From NCBI GenBank assembly GCA_016296635.1, contig JAEDIZ010000039.1, positions 1-17,988 on the forward strand: 17,988 nt of DNA, given 5' to 3'. Below, in pieces: positions 1 to 6,600 of this stretch (positions within the stretch are counted from its first letter, which is position 1; each line of letters opens with the position of its first letter). This DNA is from Oscillospiraceae bacterium (GTDB taxonomy: Bacteria > Bacillota > Clostridia > Oscillospirales > Oscillospiraceae). The position numbers were made by a program, and so were the translations under genes. The notes beneath the pieces were generated by a model. It was not told the DNA's origin, searched no databases, and saw only the letters and a program-made list of their open reading frames with translations.

Positions 1-40
1 GACAGGGATCCTGTCGGCGTAAAATATGTGATCGTGAAAC

Positions 41-72
41 AAACGGTGCTGTCTTTCCTGACAGCACCGTTT
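41..72 (-). terminator. Intrinsic terminator after the NhaC-family gene, possibly bidirectional
   Basis: A perfect inverted repeat has 13-base arms (41-53 and 60-72) around a 6-base loop (TTTCCT). It lies 17 bases past the stop codon of the minus-strand transporter gene. Read on the minus strand, the GC-rich stem ends in the T-rich stretch TTTGTTT. Read on the plus strand, it is followed by TTTCATTATTTAT, so it could also stop a plus-strand gene entering from the left. The hairpin is seen directly; its role as a terminator is inferred from position and form. Confidence 0.8.
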
Positions 73-89
73 CATTATTTATAAAAGCA

Positions 90-1709
90 TCAATTCTTTT
101 CAGCACTCATTCTCTTAATGACAAAGAGAGCGGCGATCATCAGGACAATAGAAACTGCCCAGGTAATCCAAATGTTCTGGCTGAAGCCTGCAACGATGAA
201 TCCGACAAAGCTGACTGCTGCAACAGTAATTGCGTAGGGCAGCTGGGTCGAAACGTGATTCAGGTGATCACACTGTGCACCGGCAGAAGCCATGATGGTG
301 GTATCGGAAATGGGGGAGCAGTGGTCACCGCAGACAGCGCCAGCGCAGCAGGCAGAGATGCCGATGATGAGCAGGGGGCTTTCAGCGGGGAATACAGCAG
401 TAACGATGGGGATCAGGATACCGAAGGTGCCCCAGGAAGTGCCGGAAGCGAATGCAAGGACACAGGCCACGACGAAAATTACTGCAGGCAGCATACTGTA
501 GAGACTGTTGGATGCAGTAAGCATCATATCGTGAACGTATTCTGCAGCGCCGAGAGCGGTAATGGTGGACTTCAGGCTGACGGCAAGCGTCAGGATCAGG
601 ATGGGAGGAACCATTGCAATGAAGCCCTTGGGAACGCATTCCATAGCTTCCTTAAAGGTAATGACCTTACGGATTACGAGATAAGCAATTGCAAGAACGA
701 GCGCGATCAAACCGCCCCAGGGAAGGCCGATAAAAGCGTCGGTATTGCCGAATGCGCCGATGAAGTCGCCGGCGAAGCCGGTTTCGCCCCAGGCATCGAC
801 ACCGAAGAAGCCGCCAACATAGATCATGCCGATGGTGCAGGTGACAATCAGAATCACAACGGGGAGAATGAGGTCGATGACACGGCCGTGCTGATTGACC
901 ATTGCATCTTCACCGGAGGCAATACCGGACAGATCACCGGCAGCAGCCTTTGCTTCGAACTGCTTCATGGGGCCGTAGTCAAACTTCATGCTGACAAGGC
1001 AGATGATAAAGACAAAAGTCAGAATGGAGTAGAGATTGTAAGGAATAGCACGGATGAAAAGCTGAATGCCGCTCATGCCGGTATTCAGGCCTTCAGCAGT
1101 AGAGGAAACCGCAGCTGCCCAGGAGGAGATCGGAGCAATCATGCAGACAGGAGCAGCGGTTGCATCAATGATGTAAGCGAGCTTCGGACGGGAGATCTTG
1201 TGGTTATCAGTGACAGGGCGCATAACAGAGCCAACCGTCAGGCAGTTGAAATAGTCATCGATGAAGATCAGAATGCCAAGAACAAAGGTTGCAAGCTGAG
1301 CGCCGATGCGTGTCTTGATGTGTGTTTCTGCCCAACGACCGAAGGCTGCAGAACCGCCGGCTGCATTGACGAGTGCGACAATGATACCCAACTGAACGAG
1401 GAACAGGAAGATACCGGCGTTGCCTTCAATGGCTGCAATCAGGCCATCATTGACGATAGTGTCAAGCGTTGCAACGGGAGCAAAACCTGTCGAGAACAGA
1501 GCACCAACCAGAATGCCGATAAACAGAGAACTATAAGCTTCTTTGGTAATCAGAGCAAGGACGATTGCAATAATGGGGGGCAGAAGAGCCCAGATGGAGC
1601 AGGTGAGGTCTCCGCCGGAAGTGCTGATGACCGCTGCTGCAACGATGACTGCAAGAATTGCCAAGATGACAAGTGCAGTCAGGAGCTTCTTTGTACGGTT
1701 GCTGTTCAT
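90..1709 (-). CDS. NhaC-superfamily transporter, lysine-riboswitch controlled (LysW-like)
   Basis: A 539-residue polytopic membrane protein with about a dozen hydrophobic segments. It carries signatures of the NhaC Na+/H+ antiporter superfamily (PF03553-like): the IDDYFNCLTVGSVMRP loop, ASGTSWGTFGILIP, and the C-terminal GDHCSPISDTTIM stretch followed by CDHLNHVSTQLPY. The reading frame extends upstream to 1754, but I chose the ATG at 1709. A strong AAGGAG site lies just before it, and the upstream extension would run through the leader terminator hairpin. Family members exchange Na+ for H+ or organic ions. The leader here is a lysine riboswitch with an attenuator, and NhaC-type proteins under L-box control have been proposed as lysine transporters (LysW). 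Lysine uptake coupled to Na+ or H+ is therefore the best guess, while the actual substrate remains inference. The gene appears monocistronic, with a terminator 17 bases downstream. Confidence 0.9.
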   Translation of the reverse strand: MNSNRTKKLLTALVILAILAVIVAAAVISTSGGDLTCSIWALLPPIIAIVLALITKEAYSSLFIGILVGALFSTGFAPVATLDTIVNDGLIAAIEGNAGIFLFLVQLGIIVALVNAAGGSAAFGRWAETHIKTRIGAQLATFVLGILIFIDDYFNCLTVGSVMRPVTDNHKISRPKLAYIIDATAAPVCMIAPISSWAAAVSSTAEGLNTGMSGIQLFIRAIPYNLYSILTFVFIICLVSMKFDYGPMKQFEAKAAAGDLSGIASGEDAMVNQHGRVIDLILPVVILIVTCTIGMIYVGGFFGVDAWGETGFAGDFIGAFGNTDAFIGLPWGGLIALVLAIAYLVIRKVITFKEAMECVPKGFIAMVPPILILTLAVSLKSTITALGAAEYVHDMMLTASNSLYSMLPAVIFVVACVLAFASGTSWGTFGILIPIVTAVFPAESPLLIIGISACCAGAVCGDHCSPISDTTIMASAGAQCDHLNHVSTQLPYAITVAAVSFVGFIVAGFSQNIWITWAVSIVLMIAALFVIKRMSAEKN

Positions 1710-1727
1710 TTGAATTTCTCCTTCAAT

Positions 1728-1761
1728 AAAAAATTGCGTCATGATAGTTATCATGACGCAA
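1728..1761 (-). terminator. Riboswitch attenuator: leader terminator hairpin plus U-run
   Basis: Two perfect 13-base arms (1749-1761 and 1734-1746) are separated by only 2 bases. As RNA on the minus strand this folds as a 12-bp stem with an AACU loop. It is followed at once by six T (1728-1733). It ends 18 bases before the transporter ATG and just before its ribosome binding site, the classic place for a transcription attenuator. The lysine aptamer lies 22 bases upstream. The hairpin and T-run are seen directly; ligand-dependent termination is inferred from known L-box behaviour. Confidence 0.88.
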
Positions 1762-1783
1762 CATAAAGACTTATGTTATGTAC

Positions 1784-1941
1784 ATGACAGCTCTCCACTT
1801 TCGTGACAGTCCGAAAGATATTCTCCTTCGTCCCAGGTAACTGCACGCAGGCACGACACAGCCCCTTCGGCGATTTCCCCTTTCCGATACCGACACCTGT
1901 CTGAAAAGTACCGTACTCTTGTCAACCGCAACCTCTATCAT
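1784..1941 (-). promoter_or_regulatory. Lysine riboswitch (L box) aptamer
   Basis: Read on the minus strand, the leader contains the conserved L-box blocks in the right order. These are GATAGAGGTTGCG (1927-1939), AAGAGTA (1914-1920), GGAAAGGGGA followed by CGCCGAAG (1865-1872), GGACTGTCAC (1803-1812), and GTGGAGAGCTGTC (1786-1798). The closing helix P1 pairs ATGATAG (1935-1941) with CTGTCAT (1784-1790), seven pairs including one G-U. The blocks match those I recall for the Bacillus subtilis lysC leader. A promoter begins transcription just upstream, and an attenuator hairpin follows. Lysine binding is expected to stabilise P1, let the terminator form, and switch the transporter off. A 63-residue open frame across this RNA (1771-1962) is not a gene. 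Confidence 0.92.
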
Positions 1942-1953
1942 AACTTTGTCCTC

Positions 1954-1981
1954 ATTATACACACCTTTCTGTTCTTGTCAA
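1954..1981 (-). promoter_or_regulatory. Housekeeping (sigma-A type) promoter for the riboswitch-transporter transcript
   Basis: On the minus strand there is a perfect -35 TTGACA (1976-1981) and a perfect -10 TATAAT (1954-1959) separated by 16 bases. Transcription would start near 1947, a few bases before the P1 helix of the lysine riboswitch. This geometry supports both the promoter and the aptamer call. Confidence 0.88.
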
Positions 1982-2057
1982 GCTCTTTTTCTAATTATTT
2001 TCATTTTTTAATATTTTTACGAAAAGAATCGAAGTTACGGGAAAAATATACCCTGCA

Positions 2058-2063
2058 TATACT
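2058..2063 (+). promoter_or_regulatory. Possible -10 element for the DUF3343-cysteine desulfurase pair
   Basis: TATACT lies about 50 bases before the DUF3343 start, downstream of a very AT-rich stretch (about 1985-2030). No good -35 hexamer is found 16-18 bases upstream (TTACGG at 2035-2040 is a poor match). The call rests mainly on the need for a promoter in this divergent intergenic region. Confidence 0.35.
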
Positions 2064-2070
2064 GGTTTAG

Positions 2071-2091
2071 GCACCGGCTGTCTTCCGGTGC
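2071..2091 (+). other. Leader hairpin upstream of the DUF3343 gene
   Basis: Perfect 7-base arms GCACCGG (2071-2077) and CCGGTGC (2085-2091) flank a 7-base loop. The hairpin ends 9 bases before the AGGGGGG ribosome binding site. No T-run follows, so it is not an intrinsic terminator. It could protect the 5' end of the mRNA or affect translation; I cannot tell which. Confidence 0.5.
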
Positions 2092-2113
2092 GTATATGGC
2101 AGGGGGGAAGAGA

Positions 2114-2368
2114 ATGCTATATTATGAATTTACATTCCGTTCGCTGACTACATCACAGCTGGGGCGGAATGTTTTGCTTTCTGCCGGTATTGACGCAGAG
2201 TTGCTTCGTGCGTCGGCATCTACTTCCGGACGGGGATGTGCATATGTGCTTCGCGTATCCGGTGCATACGGAGTTCGTGCGGCAACCGTGCTTCATTCCT
2301 CCGGAATCTTTTATTCGCACAGCTATCGTATCTTTCCGGGCGGAATACCGGAGGAGGTTTTCCTATGA
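2114..2368 (+). CDS. DUF3343 family protein (putative Se/S carrier-like)
   Basis: A small soluble protein of 84 residues. It opens with MLYYEFTFRSLTTSQLGRN and has a GRGCAYVLRV core with a single conserved-looking cysteine. This is the pattern of DUF3343 (putative Se/S carrier protein-like, PF11823). The ATG at 2114 is preferred over the in-frame ATG at 2096 because AGGGGGGAAG lies just before it and family members begin close to the YYxFTFRS strand. Its stop overlaps the cysteine desulfurase start as ATGA, implying translational coupling. The family is thought to handle sulfur or selenium because it occurs beside cysteine desulfurases and selenium genes. A role as acceptor of persulfide or selenium from the downstream enzyme is inference; no biochemical function is firmly known to me. 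Confidence 0.82.
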   Translation: MLYYEFTFRSLTTSQLGRNVLLSAGIDAELLRASASTSGRGCAYVLRVSGAYGVRAATVLHSSGIFYSHSYRIFPGGIPEEVFL

Positions 2369-3468
2369 TTTATTTCGACAGCGCTGCGACAACTTTACTG
2401 AAACCACCGCAGGTATATGCGGCAGCTGATTATGCAATGAAGCATTTTTCAAGTCCGGGCAGAGGCGGCCATGAACCGGCAGTTTTCGCTGCGGAGTCAG
2501 TTTTTGCCTGCAGAACGCTTGCAGGCAAACTGTTTGACGCCGATCTCAATCAGGTTGTATTTACAATGAATGCAACACATGCTCTCAATATCGCGATTGC
2601 TTCTGTTGCGGGAAAGGGTGACGAGGTCGTGATTTCGGGCTTTGAGCATAATGCAGTCCGCCGTCCTTTGCACCTGATCGGTGCGAAAACTGTTGTAGCA
2701 GGCAGACATCTGTTTGATCCGGAGGATACGCTTCGCAGCTTTGAAAAACAGATTTCTCCGCGAACGAAAGCAGTTATCTGTACCCATGTTTCGAATGTGT
2801 TCGGATATATACTTCCAATTGAGGAAATTGCAGATCTTTGCAGGCGGAAGCATGTGCCGCTTGTGATCGATGCATCGCAGTCTGCCGGTATTCTTCCGGT
2901 CAGCCTGAAAAAGACCGGCGCAGCCTTTATTGCCATGCCGGGGCACAAAAGTCTGTACGGCCCGCAGGGAACCGGAATCCTTCTTTGTTCCGGGGTTCCG
3001 AAGCCATTGATCGCCGGAGGAACCGGGAGTTTATCAAAAGATATCGATATGCCGGATTTTCTGCCGGATGCCGCCGAAGCCGGCACGCATAATGTGACGG
3101 GAATCCACGGATTATCCGAGGGACTCCGATTCGTCCTTTCCCACGGTGTGCATACGATCCGTGCAAAGGAGGATCTTTTGAAGCGTTATCTTGCATGTGA
3201 AATTGCGAAGCTGCCCGGTTTTCGCGTGTATGAAAATGATAAACACCAGACGGGCGTGCTGTCGTTTTGGAGTGAAAATGCCGACTGTGAAACTCTTGCA
3301 CAAAGGTTGTCCGAACAGGGAATCTGCGTGCGTGCCGGTCTTCATTGCGCGCCGATTGCGCACGAAAGCGCGGGGACGATCGATACCGGAACGGTTCGGG
3401 TCAGCTTCTGTTGGTATAATACTTTGCGAGAAGCGGAGGAATTTGTGAACAGTTTGAAAAATTGTTAA
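2365..3468 (+). CDS. Class V aminotransferase-fold cysteine desulfurase family protein
   Basis: A 367-residue PLP enzyme of the cysteine desulfurase/selenocysteine lyase family. It begins YFDSAATTLLKP and has His95 (FEHNAV) and Asp169 (VIDASQSAG). The PLP lysine is Lys195 in MPGHKSLYGPQGTG, and the likely catalytic cysteine is Cys328 in RAGLHCAP. It most resembles the compact group annotated as cysteine desulfurase family protein (TIGR01977 type) rather than IscS or NifS. Such enzymes take sulfur from cysteine as an enzyme persulfide, giving alanine. The frame is open further upstream, but the ATG at 2365 has GGAGGAGG before it, overlaps the DUF3343 stop, and gives the normal N-terminus. The partner is probably the DUF3343 protein. 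Whether the product is sulfur or selenium is not visible here. No IscU or SufU lies beside it, so a dedicated Fe-S role is less likely. Confidence 0.9.
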   Translation: MIYFDSAATTLLKPPQVYAAADYAMKHFSSPGRGGHEPAVFAAESVFACRTLAGKLFDADLNQVVFTMNATHALNIAIASVAGKGDEVVISGFEHNAVRRPLHLIGAKTVVAGRHLFDPEDTLRSFEKQISPRTKAVICTHVSNVFGYILPIEEIADLCRRKHVPLVIDASQSAGILPVSLKKTGAAFIAMPGHKSLYGPQGTGILLCSGVPKPLIAGGTGSLSKDIDMPDFLPDAAEAGTHNVTGIHGLSEGLRFVLSHGVHTIRAKEDLLKRYLACEIAKLPGFRVYENDKHQTGVLSFWSENADCETLAQRLSEQGICVRAGLHCAPIAHESAGTIDTGTVRVSFCWYNTLREAEEFVNSLKNC

Positions 3469-3496
3469 TTGCCTTCTTTTTTCGCGGTTGTGAGGC

Positions 3497-3525
3497 TTGC
3501 ACATTTTCCTGTTTTGGAGTATAAT
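3497..3525 (+). promoter_or_regulatory. Housekeeping promoter for the cdaA operon
   Basis: A -35 TTGCAC (3497-3502) and a perfect -10 TATAAT (3520-3525) are separated by 17 bases, giving a start near 3532 and a short leader of about 25 bases before the cdaA ATG. This is the only clear promoter I see ahead of the long plus-strand run. The preceding bases 3469-3496 hold a T-run but no convincing terminator hairpin, so some read-through from the desulfurase gene is possible. Confidence 0.82.
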
Positions 3526-3557
3526 TTTCACGATTAAGTAGAAGCAGGAGAAGTGCC

Positions 3558-4436
3558 ATGTCTGCGATTCGAGAATTATTCCAGAATCTGCTGTACGCAA
3601 TCCCGTCCATCGGGATCATGGATGTTGTAGACATCCTTGTCGTCGCGTTTCTGTTTTATACCGTTCTTCGTCTGATCCAATCCACAAGCGCCTCGCGTGT
3701 TGCCCGCGGTATTCTGTTGGTGCTGGCAGTCACATGGCTGACCGGTATCGTGCATATGTACACCTTGAACTGGATTCTGAACAAGATCCTTGAATTGGGT
3801 GTAATTGCGCTGGTCATCATGTTCCAACCGGAGCTTCGCCGCGGTCTGGAACGGGTAGGCGGAAAGTTTAAGCTGAGTTTTTCCGATTCCGTTTTAGCAA
3901 ACCGCAGCGTGGAGGAAAGTGCAATTGAAGCAACAGTCGCTGCCTGCGAGATCATGTCAAAGGAGCATGTCGGTGCGTTGATTGCCTTTGAACGGGATAC
4001 TTCTTTGGAAGAATATGTTCGGAAGGCAACGCCGATTGATGCGAAGGTTACCGTTCAGCTTCTTCGAAATCTGTTTTTTCCGAAGGCATCTTTGCATGAC
4101 GGTGCGGTCATCATTCGCAACGGCCGTGTTGCAGCGGCTGGCTGCGTTATGCCGCTGACGGGAAATTCGAACCTTTCAAAGGATCTGGGCACACGCCACC
4201 ATGCAGCTGTCGGTACGAGCGAAGCATCGGACGCGGTTGTAGTTGTTGTTTCGGAGGAAACCGGTACGATCTCTGTTGCGATTAACGGTATGCTGAAGCG
4301 CCATCTCGCGCCGCAGACGCTGGAGAAACTGCTTTCCAACGAGCTTCTCAAGTCCGATGAAAACACAAGACATACTTTGACCGACAAGGTCAAAGGCGTC
4401 ATCATGAAGAGGGCAGGCAAACATGAAGAGAAATAA
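3558..4436 (+). CDS. cdaA: Membrane diadenylate cyclase CdaA
   Basis: A 292-residue protein that makes cyclic di-AMP from two ATP at the membrane. Three hydrophobic segments (about residues 22-40, 51-68, 73-90) precede the DAC (DisA_N) domain, about 100-265. The DAC motif DGA is at 181-183 (SLHDGAVII), followed by GTRHHAAVG (211-219) and VVVVVSEETGTISVA. The usual RHR motif reads RHH here. An AGGAG site stands 8 bases before the ATG, and a consensus promoter lies just upstream. cdaR follows with a 14-base overlap, the standard pairing, because CdaR binds and modulates CdaA. c-di-AMP controls potassium and osmolyte transport and cell wall balance. Length is close to the usual 270-285 residues, with a slightly longer basic C-terminus. 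The family assignment is very secure. Confidence 0.96.
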   Translation: MSAIRELFQNLLYAIPSIGIMDVVDILVVAFLFYTVLRLIQSTSASRVARGILLVLAVTWLTGIVHMYTLNWILNKILELGVIALVIMFQPELRRGLERVGGKFKLSFSDSVLANRSVEESAIEATVAACEIMSKEHVGALIAFERDTSLEEYVRKATPIDAKVTVQLLRNLFFPKASLHDGAVIIRNGRVAAAGCVMPLTGNSNLSKDLGTRHHAAVGTSEASDAVVVVVSEETGTISVAINGMLKRHLAPQTLEKLLSNELLKSDENTRHTLTDKVKGVIMKRAGKHEEK

Positions 4437-5664
4437 AACAATTACCATGTTGGTTTCGCTGCTTGCAGCGATCTGCCTTTGGATATATGTTGTGACGGTT
4501 GTCAATCCTGACGGTGATACTGTGATCTCCAATATTCCAGTCACATTTACCGGTGTTGAGGTTTTACAAGAAGATCAGAGCCTGATTCTGTCCCATGATT
4601 ATGATCTGACGGTTTCGGCACATTTTTTCGGAAAAAATGCTGATCTGAAAAAGCTGGAGCAGAACCGGGATGAATTGCAGGCAGTGGTGGATGTCTCCCG
4701 CGTCCGCAGCGCGAAGGACTATTCGCTGACCTATGATCTGCATCTTCCGAACGCGGTGCAGGAATCTGCATTCACGGTATCCGATCTGAAACCCACCACA
4801 GTCAATGTGACCTTTGAGCGTCAGATGAAGGCGGTCATTCCCATTGATTCCGACTTTTCAAAGGTCGAAATCCAGGATGGCTTTATGCTGGATTCGGTCG
4901 GATTTGATTTTGAGTCAGTGACGGTCGAGGGCCCGGAGTCTGTTGTCAGTACGATAAAGGCCGCCCGGATTTCATTGGCAAAGAAGGATGTTGACAAATC
5001 CTTTACAGAAATTCTTTCCTATACGCTTGTGGATGCGGACGGAAATGAAGTCAGCACGGATAGGCTGACGACGGATGTCGACGAGATCGAAGTCAGCATG
5101 AATATCATCAAGTATAAGGTCGTGCCGCTTTCGGTTAAGATTATTGACGGCGGCGGCGCGTCGGAGCGTGACTGCGATATCAAAATCGATCCCGATTCCA
5201 TTACAATTTCCGGTGATTCCACCGTGCTGGACGGCGTAACTTCCATTGTTTTGGACACCATCGATCTTTCACAGACCGCTAACAGCAAGGTGCTTGAACT
5301 GCCGATTCCGATTCCGAATAACGCGGAGAATGTGTCCGGTCAGCAGGATGCAACTGTTACGCTGAAGATTCTCGGAAAGCAAACGAAAACCGTAAAGCTC
5401 ACCAACATTTCTGTTGAAGGGATGGCAGAAGGTCTCGAAGCGGAATCTATGGCACAGCAGATTCAGACAACAGTTCGTGCTTCAATTGCTGATATCAATA
5501 AGATATCCGCCAATAATATGCGTGCCGTTGCCGATCTGTCCGGCTTCGTACAGCCGGGTACCTATCAGATTCCTGTTGAAGTCTATATTGACGGGTTCCC
5601 GGATGCCGGTGTGATCGGTGAATACACCATTGTCGTGAATTTGAAAGCGACAGAAGCAGAATAG
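4423..5664 (+). CDS. cdaR: CdaA regulatory protein CdaR (YbbR-domain protein)
   Basis: A 413-residue extracytoplasmic protein anchored by one N-terminal hydrophobic segment (about residues 8-27, after MKRNK). The rest is beta-rich with four YbbR-type repeats, roughly 37-130, 137-228, 233-315 and 320-408. The repeat signatures are seen in phrases such as VTVEGPESVVSTIK, ITISGDSTVLDGV and the closing PGTYQIPVEV. CdaR binds CdaA and tunes c-di-AMP production. The start overlaps the end of cdaA by 14 bases, so synthesis of the two is probably coupled. No catalytic residues are expected. In many Bacillota glmM comes next; here it does not, and a GC-rich hairpin and yicC follow. Identification rests on neighbourhood plus repeat architecture and is strong. 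Confidence 0.93.
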   Translation: MKRNKTITMLVSLLAAICLWIYVVTVVNPDGDTVISNIPVTFTGVEVLQEDQSLILSHDYDLTVSAHFFGKNADLKKLEQNRDELQAVVDVSRVRSAKDYSLTYDLHLPNAVQESAFTVSDLKPTTVNVTFERQMKAVIPIDSDFSKVEIQDGFMLDSVGFDFESVTVEGPESVVSTIKAARISLAKKDVDKSFTEILSYTLVDADGNEVSTDRLTTDVDEIEVSMNIIKYKVVPLSVKIIDGGGASERDCDIKIDPDSITISGDSTVLDGVTSIVLDTIDLSQTANSKVLELPIPIPNNAENVSGQQDATVTLKILGKQTKTVKLTNISVEGMAEGLEAESMAQQIQTTVRASIADINKISANNMRAVADLSGFVQPGTYQIPVEVYIDGFPDAGVIGEYTIVVNLKATEAE

Positions 5665-5669
5665 ACGAA

Positions 5670-5692
5670 TCCGGCGGCTAAATGCCGCCGGA
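5670..5692 (+). other. GC-rich hairpin between cdaR and yicC
   Basis: Nine-base perfect arms (5670-5678 and 5684-5692; core CCGGCGGC/GCCGCCGG) with a TAAAT loop begin 5 bases after the cdaR stop. No T-run follows, so it is not a standard terminator. It ends just before the yicC ribosome binding site (5700-5707). It could shield the cdaA-cdaR mRNA 3' end or lower expression of downstream genes; this is inference. Confidence 0.6.
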
Positions 5693-5712
5693 ATGATTCG
5701 GAGGAAGAGAAA

Positions 5713-6591
5713 TTGATTAAGAGTATGACCGGTTATGGCCGGGCTGTGGAAACAATCAACAATCGCGAGATCACGGTGGAAATCCGTTCTGTAAATAACC
5801 GATATCTTGACTGCACAGTCAAGCTGCCCCGTATTTTCGGTTTTGCAGAAGACGGCATAAAAAATGCGGTGAAGCAGTCTATTTCCCGCGGCAAGGTTGA
5901 TGTCTATATTTCCGTCAATGTGACTGCCGGAACGGATACAAAGATCTCTCTGAACCGTCCGGTTTTAGAAGGCTATCTCGATGTCATGCAGACGATTGCA
6001 GCTGATTACGGCGTCCGCAATGATATTTCTGTTTCTTCGCTGACTCGTTTTTCCGATATATTTGTTGTGGAAAAGCAGGAGGATGACGAGAAACAGGTGA
6101 CGGAGGATATTCTTTCCGTTGTTGCTCAGGCGTTGGAGAAATACGACGCCATGCGAACCGTGGAAGGCGCAGCTTTGGAAGCGGATCTTCGCAGCAGAAG
6201 TAAGACCATTCTTGGATTGGTTGAGAAAGTCGAGCAGCGAAGCCCGATCACGCTGGCCGAGTACCGCACAAGACTCACCGAGAAGATGCAGGAGGTGCTG
6301 CAGTCGACCAATATCGACGAAAGCCGCATTCTGCAGGAGGCTGCGATCTATTGTGACAAGATCGCCGTTGATGAAGAAACCGTCCGTCTCAGAAGCCATC
6401 TTTCCCAGCTGGAGACCATGCTGACAAACGGCGGCGCCATCGGCAGAAAGCTTGATTTCCTGCTGCAGGAGCTGAACCGGGAAGCTAATACCATCGGTTC
6501 CAAGGGCAACGATCTTGAACAGGCGAGAACGGTTGTTGAGATCAAGGCAGAGCTTGAAAAGATCCGCGAGCAGACGCAGAATATCGAGTGA
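5713..6591 (+). CDS. yicC: YicC/YloC family endoribonuclease
   Basis: A 292-residue protein with the full-length YicC architecture. The family N-terminus MIKSMTGYGR reads into the YicC_N domain (about 2-155), followed by a C-terminal DUF1732 domain (about 205-292) with the signature DFLLQELNREANTIGSKGND (248-267). YicC-type proteins are endoribonucleases involved in RNA turnover; the Bacillus orthologue is YloC. The start is a TTG codon. It is chosen because it gives the canonical N-terminus and has GGAGGAAG (5700-5707) 5 bases upstream; the next ATG would remove the conserved MIKS. remA follows after 9 bases, the usual Bacillota order yicC-remA-gmk-rpoZ. Cytoplasmic; no signal or membrane segment. 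Confidence 0.94.
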   Translation: MIKSMTGYGRAVETINNREITVEIRSVNNRYLDCTVKLPRIFGFAEDGIKNAVKQSISRGKVDVYISVNVTAGTDTKISLNRPVLEGYLDVMQTIAADYGVRNDISVSSLTRFSDIFVVEKQEDDEKQVTEDILSVVAQALEKYDAMRTVEGAALEADLRSRSKTILGLVEKVEQRSPITLAEYRTRLTEKMQEVLQSTNIDESRILQEAAIYCDKIAVDEETVRLRSHLSQLETMLTNGGAIGRKLDFLLQELNREANTIGSKGNDLEQARTVVEIKAELEKIREQTQNIE

Positions 6592-6600
6592 GGTCTTTGC

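Noticed and set aside
1..84. Possible tail of a plus-strand gene entering from the left
   Set aside because: One frame ends at 22 and another at 84, but the latter runs through the terminator hairpin. Too little sequence to support either. The short palindrome at 1-15 (GACAGG/CCTGTC) is also too small to interpret.
255..1766. Long plus-strand open frame (503 codons) opposite the transporter gene
   Set aside because: It is the antisense shadow of the transporter. Its product is a low-complexity, Asp/Asn/Cys-rich sequence with no domain, and it has no suitable ribosome binding site.
1771..1962. Minus-strand 63-residue open frame upstream of the transporter
   Set aside because: It lies over the conserved lysine aptamer and its promoter, with no ribosome binding site; it is leader RNA, not a gene.
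2236..2364. N-terminal extension of the cysteine desulfurase frame to give 410 residues
   Set aside because: The extra residues overlap the DUF3343 gene, do not resemble the enzyme family, and the internal ATG at 2365 has the strong ribosome binding site and the canonical N-terminus.
3455..3496. Candidate terminator after the cysteine desulfurase gene
   Set aside because: There is a T-run, but only a weak AT-rich pairing (GAAAAA with TTTTTTC), not a convincing stem.
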